64,000 nt of DNA from CALLCD01 sp039196965 (GTDB taxonomy: Bacteria; Pseudomonadota; Alphaproteobacteria; Caulobacterales; Hyphomonadaceae): NCBI GenBank assembly GCA_039196965.1, contig JBCCUK010000002.1, forward strand, positions 1 through 64,000, written 5' to 3'. Shown piece by piece: positions 26,577 to 35,578 of the stretch. The notes below the pieces were generated by a model, which was not told the DNA's origin, searched no databases, and saw nothing but the letters and a program-made list of their open reading frames with translations. A program made the translations under genes and the position numbers. Position 1 is the first letter of the stretch. Each line of letters opens with the position of its first letter.

Positions 26577-29443
26577 TCGGACGCGCTCGCGACGATACGT
26601 ATCTTCAAGGCGTTTTCCGGCTGCAGCCATGTTGCAGCGGCATCCACGAGGTCGGCTGTGGTGATGGAGGCGTAGACCTCGGGCGCGGTGCGCCATCGTT
26701 CGAGTCGCTCGGGGTCTGTCTGGGCTTCATCGACAATCGCGAGCCATGCTCCGTTTCTTTCACGGGCCTCTTCAAGATTTTCCAGAATGGGCTGGCGGGC
26801 GCGCTGAAGCTCATCTTCGCTGATGTCGCCTGCCGACATGGCGGACACGATCCCGTCAATGGCCTCGAACACCTGGTCGATGTTACCGGGGTCCACCTCG
26901 CTGGTAGCCGAGATATATCCATAGCCCGGATAGAGGTTTGACGAGGTCGATCCCGCTCCGGGGGAGTAGGTGGCTCCAAGGTCTTCGCGCAGGGTCTCCG
27001 TCAGTTTCAGGCGGAGGACGGCGCGGAGGATATTGCGGGTGTAGGTCCCTTTCTGGTCGGAGCCATCGGTCGTCGGCCAATAGACCAGAGCGAGGGCTTT
27101 GTTTGCCGGTCCAGCATGATTGAGGGTGAGTGGCGTCCGGTCGTTCGGGAAGGAAAGAACTTTCGCGTCATCGAATGGCAGAGCATGTGCCCGTCGATCG
27201 CGCAGGGCACCGAAGGTTTCAGCCACTGCCGAAATGATGGCGTCTTCATCGAAATCCCCGACGATGCCGATTTCGATGGCTCCTTCCGTAAGCGCGCGAT
27301 CAACCACAGGCCTCAACTCCTCGAAGGATCGCGCCAGCAAGTCCATCTCGGATGCGATGCCGTAGCGGATATCGCCGCCGCGAAGGATGCGGTCCACATC
27401 GCGTTGAAGAATACCGCCCGGCTCTGCGTCTAGGGTTGGGTAGAAAACACCAATCAATTGTTTGTATTGGGCTTCTGCCTCGGGACGATAGCCGGGAGCT
27501 GTCACGGTTGCAGCGAGAACCTGCATCTGCAGGAGGAAATCGTCAGGCGTGGTCGCTGTGCTTGCGCCGAAGCTGTCCCCGCTGGCGCTAAGCCCGAAAC
27601 TCACACTTCTACCTGCAAGGATACGCTGCAGTTCGTCCACACTGTGGGCCTCCAACCCGGCCTGTGAGAACGCCGCTGCCATGAAGAAACCAAGGCCGTC
27701 CTTGTCTTTGGGGAATTCGAGCTGACCGCTGCCAATGCGCAGACTGATACGGATAATAGCGTCTTCGAAGTCGGTTTTCTTGAGGTTCAGACGGACATTG
27801 TTGTCGAATATGAGTGTACGGATATCGAGGTCTTCGATGCTTGTATCGGAGACGATGTCACCTGGTTCACCGAAGTCGGTATAGGCGAAGACCTCCGAGA
27901 CGATTTCCTCTGGCGGGGTGACAGCCACGGTCGTGCTCTTTGTCCATGTCGTCAGGATCTCCTGCTCGATATTGTCTATTGTTTCTGTGTTGGAGAGATG
28001 GATGAGGGGGCCTGATCCGCCTTCCCACTGCGCGCGGAAGGCTGCGTGCACATCTTCCGTAGAAATATCGTCTGCGAAGCCTTCGAACCGTTCCAGAGAT
28101 GAAGCGGGTGTGGTGAAGACGTCATTGCTGTGAATTGCGCTGGCGAGGCCGGCGGCCAGGGTTCCGCTCTGGCGCGTGGCGGCGCGGTCTGCGGCGTTCT
28201 CCAGACCGGTGCGGATATTGGCGACCTGTTCTGTCAACTCCGCTTCTGTGAAGCCGAATTCGATGGCACGCCGAAGTTCCTGCTCTGCGACCGCAAGGGC
28301 GGGTTGCCAGTTCTCAGGAGTGGTCGTCACGTCTACCGTGGCGATCTCTCCGATGTCGAAATATTCTGAGAAACCTGCCCCGGCGCTGAGAAAGGCAGCG
28401 TCTTGTTTGCGCGAAAGGGTGGCGAAACGGCGGCTAAGGATGGAATTGCCAATGGTCCGCATGAGATTCTTGCGGCGGTTTTCCGCAGTATCAGGTTTCG
28501 GTGTTCCTGGGTGCGTGGTGGCAATGGAGATCAAGGTCGGAACATCCGGGTCCTGAAAGAATGCAACTTCAAGGGGACGATCAGCGCTCAGTGTGCCGAT
28601 GTTTGCGTCAGGACCCCGATCCCCTGTCGCCTGCCAGTCTGCGAAGGTTTCTATGATACGGTCTTCCATATCATCCGCATCGAAATCACCTACGAAGACA
28701 AGCGTCGTCGTTTCGGGGCGATAATAAGCTTCGTAGAGTTCGCGAAAAAGCTCTGCTGGGGCATTTTCGATGACATCCAGTGTGCCAATGGGAAGGTGCT
28801 CGACGATCGCAGCATCCGGCGTGAGAAAATCCGTTAGATGTTTGAACCGGCGCAGGCTGAAGGAATTGCGCAGACGTTCCTCGGCGGTGATCACGCCGCG
28901 TTCCTTTTCGATGGCTTCCGGATCTAGGGTAAGATTGCTCGCGACTTCGCGCATGAGAAAGAGGCCGGTATCGATCAATTCATCTCTAACCGAAGGCAAA
29001 TCCAGCTGATATTGGATCTGGTCGAAGCTCGTAAACGCATTGGTATCGGCTCCGAAAGCAAGGCCAAGGCGCTCAAGGATTTTGACCATTTCGCCTTCCG
29101 GCACATTGGTTGAGCCATTGAAGGCCATATGCTCAAGGAAATGGGAGAGGCCAGCCTGGTCTTCCCGCTCATTGAAAGATCCGGAATCAATGCGCATTCG
29201 GAGAGCGGCGGTGCCCGACGGGGTATCGTTTTCCAGGATGACATAGCGCATGCCGTTTTCCAGCCGCCCGTAGACGACTGCGGGTTCGGGAGGTAAATCG
29301 CTGGTGTCATGGGGCCAGATGGAAGGTGACGTGCTTTCTGCAGGCGGCAATGAGGACGGCTCATCGGCGGACGGCGCGCCGCAGCCCGTAGCTGTAAGAA
29401 TGGCGAGTGGAAGCAGACTGGATGCCAGGGTGCGAAGGATCAT
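26573..29443 (-). CDS. M16 family zinc metalloprotease (pitrilysin-like), lipoprotein
   Basis: A 956-residue protease. The signal peptide has a lipobox-like TATGC (Cys21). The inverted zinc motif HFLEH lies at about 101-105, with a downstream Glu in the KERGVITAEERLR segment completing the site. The second half (about 520-940) is the usual inactive M16 repeat, with tandem domains as in PqqL/pitrilysin. It probably degrades peptides in the periplasm. It is coupled to nudC downstream and diverges from the SRP RNA. Confidence 0.92.
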   Translation of the reverse strand: MILRTLASSLLPLAILTATGCGAPSADEPSSLPPAESTSPSIWPHDTSDLPPEPAVVYGRLENGMRYVILENDTPSGTAALRMRIDSGSFNEREDQAGLSHFLEHMAFNGSTNVPEGEMVKILERLGLAFGADTNAFTSFDQIQYQLDLPSVRDELIDTGLFLMREVASNLTLDPEAIEKERGVITAEERLRNSFSLRRFKHLTDFLTPDAAIVEHLPIGTLDVIENAPAELFRELYEAYYRPETTTLVFVGDFDADDMEDRIIETFADWQATGDRGPDANIGTLSADRPLEVAFFQDPDVPTLISIATTHPGTPKPDTAENRRKNLMRTIGNSILSRRFATLSRKQDAAFLSAGAGFSEYFDIGEIATVDVTTTPENWQPALAVAEQELRRAIEFGFTEAELTEQVANIRTGLENAADRAATRQSGTLAAGLASAIHSNDVFTTPASSLERFEGFADDISTEDVHAAFRAQWEGGSGPLIHLSNTETIDNIEQEILTTWTKSTTVAVTPPEEIVSEVFAYTDFGEPGDIVSDTSIEDLDIRTLIFDNNVRLNLKKTDFEDAIIRISLRIGSGQLEFPKDKDGLGFFMAAAFSQAGLEAHSVDELQRILAGRSVSFGLSASGDSFGASTATTPDDFLLQMQVLAATVTAPGYRPEAEAQYKQLIGVFYPTLDAEPGGILQRDVDRILRGGDIRYGIASEMDLLARSFEELRPVVDRALTEGAIEIGIVGDFDEDAIISAVAETFGALRDRRAHALPFDDAKVLSFPNDRTPLTLNHAGPANKALALVYWPTTDGSDQKGTYTRNILRAVLRLKLTETLREDLGATYSPGAGSTSSNLYPGYGYISATSEVDPGNIDQVFEAIDGIVSAMSAGDISEDELQRARQPILENLEEARERNGAWLAIVDEAQTDPERLERWRTAPEVYASITTADLVDAAATWLQPENALKIRIVASASE

Positions 29444-29570
29444 GGAGGGGATTTCTCTTGAAGCTCGCGGGACATTATCGGCTTCGCGGGCGAGCGCAAC
29501 TCAGCCTGTGTGCAAGCTGCTGTGATGTGGCGGGTTGCAATCGCGGGTTACGGGCGCGATATAGCAAAGT

Positions 29571-29664
29571 GGAGGCTGGCGGCGGACATGGTCCTCGCCA
29601 ACCGGGTCAGGTCCGGAAGGAAGCAGCCCTAACGAGTTTTGCCTTGGGTCGCATGCCAGTCTCT
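29571..29664 (+). ncRNA. ffs: Signal recognition particle RNA (4.5S type)
   Basis: The universal SRP domain IV is unmistakable: GGTCAGGTCCGGAAGGAAGC (29605-29624) followed by AGCCCTAACGAG. The ends close as AGGCTGGC (29573-29580) with GCCAGTCT (29655-29662), 8 pairs including one G-U. The size of about 94 nt fits the short bacterial form. Exact ends are uncertain by a few bases. A short T-run at 29671-29675, just before a hairpin repeat, may mark the transcript end. Confidence 0.93.
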
Positions 29665-29672
29665 GCTTCATT

Positions 29673-29724
29673 TTTGTCTCCGTATCGCGGCTACTCCGCT
29701 CACATGAGACGCGCTCAAGGCTGC
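29673..29724 (-). repeat. Covarying hairpin repeat, copy 2
   Basis: The reverse-complement copy of the element at 91-142. The 35-nt hairpin is 29676-29710 and the leader is at 29711-29724. Compared with copy 1, the inner stem base pair is switched, so pairing is kept. It begins about 10 bp after the SRP RNA. Confidence 0.75.
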
Positions 29725-29749
29725 TAACATACAAGTGCTGACTTATCCC

Positions 29750-29802
29750 GAGCCTGTCGAAGGATGATGCTCAATAGCTAGGCTCTCTCCTTCGACGCGC
29801 TC
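29750..29802. repeat. GAGCCTGTCGAAGGA REP-like hairpin
   Basis: GAGCCTGTCGAAGGA (29750-29764) pairs with TCCTTCGACGCGCTC (29788-29802) at 13 of 15 positions. Elements of this GAGC..GTCGAAGG form are common intergenic palindromes in alphaproteobacterial genomes. Confidence 0.65.
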
Positions 29803-29836
29803 AGGATGAGAGCCTCAGGGGTATCCGCACCCATCC

Positions 29837-29878
29837 TTGTCATCCCGGATAAGTGCTGGGTGCCTTCCGGGATGACAA
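29837..29878. repeat. TTGTCATCCCGG perfect inverted repeat
   Basis: TTGTCATCCCGG (29837-29848) and CCGGGATGACAA (29867-29878) are exact reverse complements around an 18-nt loop. One arm recurs at the window start (1-12). The element is 36 bp downstream of the minus-strand operon ending at 29914, so it may also serve as a transcript end. Confidence 0.7.
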
Positions 29879-29913
29879 AGAAGGAGGCAGGAGCGTGATG
29901 TCGCGGTGGCCCC

Positions 29914-31953
29914 TCAGCGTCCCTCACGTCGCCAGGCGAAGAGCATGAAACCAATCGCTAGCAGGGCACCTATAATTCCCGGCAGGAGCGGCATCGACCT
30001 GCTGTCGCGCACGGCATAGGCATCGCGTTCACGCAGGCCAAGCCAGTTCGAGCCTGTTGCCTGTGCCCTGCGGCTGACCCGGCGAATGTCCGGCAGGTTG
30101 GAGCCTGCCTCATTCAGTCGGTACACACCGCCACCGGTGGATTGGGCGACCGGCTCAAGGATATCGGTGACGGAGCGAAGATCAACATATTCCCGGGGGT
30201 TTGCCGGGCCGTTCAGGGCGACAGCCTCAAGCTCTCCGGCGTAGGCGCGGTAGAGGCCGAGCCCATCGATGGGTACCTCGGAGACATATTGGCCAGGGCG
30301 GTCCTCCACCCATTCGGCATCGATGCTGTCGCCTTCCGGTGTTTCCAAGGTGAGCGACGGTGCGGTGTCAGACAGGGTGCGCAGTGTGGCGCGGGCGGTG
30401 TCTCCATTGGTGGTGAGGGCAAGCTGGCGCTCTTCAAGCTCCGGCTCTTTCATCATCCAGTGAACGAGCCGCCGGATAAGTTCAGAGAAAGGCCCGCCGC
30501 CATCATATCCCCGCGCCCAGAGCCAGACCTGATCTGAAAGGAGCTGACCGACTCGGCCATCCCCAACGCGATCAACGATCAGCAGAGGCGACCCGCCGGG
30601 TGCGGACATGAGCACATCGCCAGCACGGGGCTCAGCTTCGATGTAGCGGAGCCATCCACCCCAGTCGCGGCCGTCCAGAGGCGCGGTGATCGTATGGCGC
30701 ATGCCCTCATCGGTAATGTCAGCCTTGAAGGGCCCGGTCATGATCTCGCCGGTCGGTGTCGCGGGCAGAACAGCTGCGAGGGGCGTACGGGCAAGGCTTG
30801 CTGGCCCGGCAAATGGCTCACCGGCTGCGATGAGGAGGGCACCGCCTTCGTCGACATAGCGCGCCATATTGTCGAGGTAGGCCCAAGTGACGACCCCGCG
30901 GCGCTCGTACTGATCGAAGATGATGAGGTCGAAATCCTTCAGCTTGTCTTCGAACAATTCTTCGGTGGGGAAGGGAATAAGCGCAAGTTCCTCGATTGGT
31001 GCAAACTCCACCGAATAGGGCGGCCGGAGAATGGTGAAGTGGACGAGATCAACTTGAGGGTCTGACTTCAGAAGATCGCGCCAGACCCGGCCTGCGGCAT
31101 TAGGCTTGCCGGTGATCAAAAGCACTCGAAGGCGGTCGCGGACACCGGCAATGGTCGCCGCTGTGCGATTGTTGGCAAGAGTAAGCTCTTCTGGTCCGGG
31201 CGGAGCTTCGACAACAAGCACATTGTCTCCCCGCCGTTCGATATCGATGGAGAGGGGCGTTTCAACGCCAGCCTGCAGGGTGATGGTGCGCAAGGGACTT
31301 CCATTGAGCGAGATACGGGCGCGCACGGTCCCGCCTGCTGGATCATCGACGCGTAGGGTGAATTCTGCCGCTTCGCCGACAATGCCGAAGCTTGGACCAC
31401 TGACGATTTCTACCCGGCGATCACCTCGGTTTGGATCGCCCACCACAAGAGAGTGAATCGGGCCGAGGTCGCGAATGCGAGATGTGTCCGCAGGAACGTC
31501 GTGGACCTGTCCGTCGGTGACGAAAATAGTTCCTGCAATGCGGTCGCGGGGCACATCGGCCATGAGACCTTCCAGAGCGGCGAAGAGCTCTGTGCCGTCT
31601 GCTTCCGGATCGGACTGGATCACGCGTATTTCAAGGCTTTGATCGAAACCTAGTTGGTCTCGCAGGGCGGCGAAGGCGGCCTCTGCGGCGTCGGTGCGTG
31701 CGCCAAAGCTCATGCTCTCCGATCGATCGAGGACGAGGGCTGCGACCGAGGGCAGGGGATCGCGCTGCTCTTGCACGATGGCTGGGTTAAGCAGGGCTAA
31801 ACCCAGCAATGTCAGGGCGACACCACGCGTCAGCCAGGCGCGGCCTCGAAAAACGAGATATGCAGCCCATGCCATAAGCGCGAGTGCGCCTAGGGCAATC
31901 AACCATGGCATGGCGATGAGGGGATCAAATCCGAGGCGTGTAACGTCTGCCAT
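29914..31953 (-). CDS. Membrane protein with vWA-like and GATase1-like domains (BatA/DUF4159 partner)
   Basis: A 679-residue inner-membrane protein. Two N-terminal helices (about 12-34, 40-60) precede a vWA-like region beginning VLDRSESMSFG, whose metal site is degenerate. About 325-390 resembles a class I glutamine amidotransferase fold (DLIIFDQYERRGVVTWAYLD then GGALLIAAGEPF). A helix near 655-675 closes the protein. It overlaps the DUF4159 gene by 1 bp (TAATG) and is last in the moxR operon. The function is unknown; probably an envelope complex with its partners. Confidence 0.75.
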   Translation of the reverse strand: MADVTRLGFDPLIAMPWLIALGALALMAWAAYLVFRGRAWLTRGVALTLLGLALLNPAIVQEQRDPLPSVAALVLDRSESMSFGARTDAAEAAFAALRDQLGFDQSLEIRVIQSDPEADGTELFAALEGLMADVPRDRIAGTIFVTDGQVHDVPADTSRIRDLGPIHSLVVGDPNRGDRRVEIVSGPSFGIVGEAAEFTLRVDDPAGGTVRARISLNGSPLRTITLQAGVETPLSIDIERRGDNVLVVEAPPGPEELTLANNRTAATIAGVRDRLRVLLITGKPNAAGRVWRDLLKSDPQVDLVHFTILRPPYSVEFAPIEELALIPFPTEELFEDKLKDFDLIIFDQYERRGVVTWAYLDNMARYVDEGGALLIAAGEPFAGPASLARTPLAAVLPATPTGEIMTGPFKADITDEGMRHTITAPLDGRDWGGWLRYIEAEPRAGDVLMSAPGGSPLLIVDRVGDGRVGQLLSDQVWLWARGYDGGGPFSELIRRLVHWMMKEPELEERQLALTTNGDTARATLRTLSDTAPSLTLETPEGDSIDAEWVEDRPGQYVSEVPIDGLGLYRAYAGELEAVALNGPANPREYVDLRSVTDILEPVAQSTGGGVYRLNEAGSNLPDIRRVSRRAQATGSNWLGLRERDAYAVRDSRSMPLLPGIIGALLAIGFMLFAWRREGR

Positions 31954-34712
31954 TACTGGTCCTCGAATAGCTCGCGGAAAATCTCGTTCTCCCGTCCGGG
32001 CGGTGCATCGGGTGCGTCTTCACCCAAACGCTCCAAGAGCGCTGGCAGGTGAACCTGGTCTTCCTTGTAGTTCCCGGTAAGGACGTACATGGTGAGATTC
32101 ACGCCGAAACGGAGAGCGAGCTCGCGGGCCTGACGTCCTCCGTCAACAGAGTATTTGGCGCGGCCGCGCTCATCGGCGGCCCAGGCTGTGACCCAATCGG
32201 CATCGCCAACAAAAATTCGCGATACGCCATCGCCGCGTCGCTCTTCTCTGGCTCCGGCAGCGGGGGCTTCAATCCATAAGCGTCGATCTGCATAGCGACC
32301 GTGAAATCCATCAATCAGATAATAGGACCGTGTCAGGACATGGTCGTTCGGCACGGGTGCGAGGGCCGGTGTGTCGAGCCCTTCCAGCAATGTGTCGAGG
32401 GCGGAAAAATCCGCTTCGCCGCCAAGGCTGGACCCATTGCGGGTATCGATGATCAGTGCGCCGCCCGTGCGCATATAGGTGTTGAGGCGCGATATAGCCG
32501 TGTCGCTGAGCGGGTCGGCACCCTCCGGCACGGCGAAGTATATCAGCGGGTAAAGCTCCAGCGGAGCAGTCTCCAGATCCAGCGCGTCGGGTGAGGTTGG
32601 TGTAACCGATGTCCGCAAGTTCAAAACCTGTGAAAGCCCTTCCAATCCCTCGCGCACACGGGTGTCAACATCACCAATACCTGTTTCAACATACCCGAAA
32701 CGAAGGGAGAGCGCAGCATTCGCGGGATCGTCTTCCTGGGCATGGCCTGTCTTTGGTGTCACCAATCCAAGCGTCCCCACGATCAGGAGGGCTGCCGCGC
32801 TTCTTTGCAAGGATGGCAGGCGGCCAGCCGTTGCAAGGGCGACAATCAAATCGATGGCGATCAGGGCAAGGGCGATGGCAAGGAGCGTGCCTGCCAAGGG
32901 AAAGCTGCGGGCCTCCGCATCGCCGAGCAGTGTCGCTGAGGTGGGCCAATTGGAAATGGGCATTGGAACATAACCCGCCCCGGCATTGATGGCGCGAGTG
33001 CCGGCCGGACCGAGATAGAGGCCGGGCGGATGAACTTCCGACAGGATGACGGTAGCGAAATCCGTTGCGGCTAGGGGCGCGGCAACGTCGGACGGCGCTT
33101 CAAGGCGACCGAAACCGTTCAGGACAAGTTGCGGGGCGTAGAGCCCTTCACCATCGGTTGCGACGCGGCCCTGTCCAGCGGCGATGGAACGGCGAAGCAT
33201 CTCCACGAACACGCCGGAATAGGGAAGGTCTGACCAGTCCGGTCCGGCTGTGACGTGGAAGAGGATGACGCTGCCGGCACCAAGCGGCGACGCGGTCACA
33301 AGGGGAGAACCGTCGTCCAGGCGAGCCCAGATTTTACCGTCGAGATCTGGCGCAGGCCGGGCGAGCACCTGTTGGGTCACTTTTACGTTTTGCGGTGTTG
33401 GTAAGCCATAGAAAGGCGATCTGGATGGAAAGTCTGCGAGCTCCTGAGGTTCGTCCCATGCGAGTGCTCCGCCAAGGGCGCGCGAAGAGCGGCGGAGCGG
33501 GGTAGGCAGCAGTGTATCGCCCTGTGCGGCAAGGCGAGGCCCGGCAAAGCGGATAAGCGCACCGCCGGATTCAACCCATCGGCTTAGGGGCTCCAGGTCT
33601 GCATCAGAAATCTCACCGACATCCGTCAGGATGATGGCGTCGGGTTCTGCCAGCAGAAGGTCCTGTAAGTTGCCTTCGTCGATCAGAGAGAAGGGCTCCA
33701 GCGCCCGGCGAATATAGTGGAGGTCCGACAGGAGGGGTTGGGCGGCTTCGCCATCCGATACGAGACTGACGCGCTGGCGGCGTGCGGCTGAGTCCCAGAG
33801 CCAGACGGTGCCTGCGCCCTGCCCGCCCGTGATGCGGAATCTGTCAGCGCGGGACAGCGCGGTCGGCGGGATTTCGAAGCGGGCTCCGGTGATGCGTTCC
33901 CCGGGATCGAAATTCGCTTCTGCGGTGGCAATGGCGGTGCCGTCTCGGGAGAGGGCGGAGATAAAGACTTGAGCAGCACCTATGTCGCTTGCGCGGGCAA
34001 GGGTGGCGAGCCCGCCGGTGGCATCGGCCGTAAAGCCGGTAATCGCCATGGCATTGCGCGGCGTTGCGGCGAACACAGTGAGCGGGCCTTTGGCCGCAAG
34101 TGCTTCGGCGAAATCTTGCCCGGAGGCATCGTCCATCCCGTCGCTGACCCAGAGGATGCGAGCTGGATCAAGGTCCGTTTCTTCCAGCCGCTCAAGAGCC
34201 GCGATCCGATCAGGCAGCCATGGGCGCGGCTCCAGGGACGCGATGCGTTGGGCCATATCTTGCCGGTTCAAGCGGTCCGCCGGATCGATTGGCAGCTCGG
34301 CCGGTGCGGTTGTCAGGAGATGGATGCCAGTGTCGCGGGAGGCGGTATCGAGGCCAGCGGTGGCGGCATCAATCAACTCGCTCCAGCGGCCCGCCGATGG
34401 CCAACCATCGTCAACGACAATCAGAAGCGGGCTTTCGGTATCGCCGCCGGTTTCAGCTCCGGGGGCGTAGATTGGCTGCGAGAGGCCTATAATGGCGAGC
34501 GCCGCGGCAGTGAGGCGGAGCAGGAGAATCCACCACGGTGTGCGAGCCGGCGTTTCCTCGCGCGGATCAATGCCGTCAAGCAGACGGAGAGACGGCAAGT
34601 CTGCCTCTTTCGGCATGGGCGGCGTCGCCCGCAAGACCCACCAGATCACAGGCAGGGCGGCCAGGGCGAGGAGCGCGATGGGCGCACCAATCAGGAAGGG
34701 GCCTAGCGTCAT
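31953..34712 (-). CDS. DUF4159 domain protein with BatA-type N-terminus
   Basis: A 919-residue inner-membrane protein. The first about 80 residues match the BatA aerotolerance-regulator N-terminal domain (two helices around PVIWWVLRATPP). A large vWA-like/GATase-like periplasmic part follows, then helices near 635-680. The C-terminal about 210 residues are DUF4159 (RFGYVETG..., YFAVPEGADPLSD, TGGALIIDTR). It has ATGA and TAATG overlaps with its neighbours. Well conserved in alphaproteobacteria next to moxR, but without a proven role. Confidence 0.85.
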   Translation of the reverse strand: MTLGPFLIGAPIALLALAALPVIWWVLRATPPMPKEADLPSLRLLDGIDPREETPARTPWWILLLRLTAAALAIIGLSQPIYAPGAETGGDTESPLLIVVDDGWPSAGRWSELIDAATAGLDTASRDTGIHLLTTAPAELPIDPADRLNRQDMAQRIASLEPRPWLPDRIAALERLEETDLDPARILWVSDGMDDASGQDFAEALAAKGPLTVFAATPRNAMAITGFTADATGGLATLARASDIGAAQVFISALSRDGTAIATAEANFDPGERITGARFEIPPTALSRADRFRITGGQGAGTVWLWDSAARRQRVSLVSDGEAAQPLLSDLHYIRRALEPFSLIDEGNLQDLLLAEPDAIILTDVGEISDADLEPLSRWVESGGALIRFAGPRLAAQGDTLLPTPLRRSSRALGGALAWDEPQELADFPSRSPFYGLPTPQNVKVTQQVLARPAPDLDGKIWARLDDGSPLVTASPLGAGSVILFHVTAGPDWSDLPYSGVFVEMLRRSIAAGQGRVATDGEGLYAPQLVLNGFGRLEAPSDVAAPLAATDFATVILSEVHPPGLYLGPAGTRAINAGAGYVPMPISNWPTSATLLGDAEARSFPLAGTLLAIALALIAIDLIVALATAGRLPSLQRSAAALLIVGTLGLVTPKTGHAQEDDPANAALSLRFGYVETGIGDVDTRVREGLEGLSQVLNLRTSVTPTSPDALDLETAPLELYPLIYFAVPEGADPLSDTAISRLNTYMRTGGALIIDTRNGSSLGGEADFSALDTLLEGLDTPALAPVPNDHVLTRSYYLIDGFHGRYADRRLWIEAPAAGAREERRGDGVSRIFVGDADWVTAWAADERGRAKYSVDGGRQARELALRFGVNLTMYVLTGNYKEDQVHLPALLERLGEDAPDAPPGRENEIFRELFEDQ

Positions 34713-35569
34713 AGCGGGCCCCCCATTTCAGACAGGACCACATGGAGGGCGGCTGCGCCTTTGATCGGTTCCTCACTGGTATCGTGCTCGATCAGCCGCC
34801 AGCCAAGATGGCCTGCGAGCACGCGAAGCTCTTCGCGGTTCTGCTCTAGCCGCTCGAAATAGGTCTCGCGCACGGTTTCGGCGCGGCCCAGAATGCGCTT
34901 CAGCAGGGTGCCAGGGCGGGAGAGTTTCACCCGGCCTTGAAACGGGAAGTTTCTTTCGACGGGGTCGGAGATGGCGATAAGAACGCCATATCTGGCCTTT
35001 GCCGCGAGCGGTGCGAGGCGCGGTCGCCATACCTCCATGGGATCATAGAAGTCGCTGGCGAGTATTATGGTACCGGCCCGCCGGGGTGGTTGCGGCGTCT
35101 CACTTAGAGGCTCGCTGAGCTGGCTGTAGAGACGCTCCAGGGCGCGTTTGCCGAAGCCAGCTGGCGCACCGCCAAGGACGCCGACACGTTCCCCCTCCCG
35201 GGAGAGAAGATTGGCCATGGCCATCATATGGATGCGGGCACGGTTAGCCTTGGTGTGTCGGGCGGGATCGCTCGTCCAGTCGAAACCACCATGGGGATCG
35301 AGCCAGAAATGTACCGAGCGCGCCGTTTCAAGCTCTGTCTCGCGGACGAAGAGCGCATCGCCCTTGGCTGAGCGGCGCCAGTCGATGCGAGACGCGTCAT
35401 CCTCCTGAGCATAGCGGCGATACTGCCAGAAATCCTCACCCGTACCAGCGCGGCGACGTCCTGCCGAGCCGAGGTGTACGGCTTCCGATGCCTTGGTTCG
35501 AACGAACAGGCGCGGCAGCGCCCTAGCAAGGGCTTCGGCTTCAAGTCGGAGGTCGGGGAGATCGGTCAC
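34709..35569 (-). CDS. DUF58 domain protein
   Basis: A 286-residue partner of MoxR ATPases. The family hallmark GEDFWQYRRYAQEDDASRIDW followed by RRSAKGDALFVRE is present at about residues 45-75. A vWA-like fold follows. The start is a GTG at 35567-35569, 10 bp after moxR, and the stop overlaps the DUF4159 start as ATGA. It probably transmits ATPase action to a membrane complex; the substrate is unknown. Confidence 0.9.
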   Translation of the reverse strand: MTDLPDLRLEAEALARALPRLFVRTKASEAVHLGSAGRRRAGTGEDFWQYRRYAQEDDASRIDWRRSAKGDALFVRETELETARSVHFWLDPHGGFDWTSDPARHTKANRARIHMMAMANLLSREGERVGVLGGAPAGFGKRALERLYSQLSEPLSETPQPPRRAGTIILASDFYDPMEVWRPRLAPLAAKARYGVLIAISDPVERNFPFQGRVKLSRPGTLLKRILGRAETVRETYFERLEQNREELRVLAGHLGWRLIEHDTSEEPIKGAAALHVVLSEMGGPL

Positions 35570-35578
35570 GAGGGCTGT

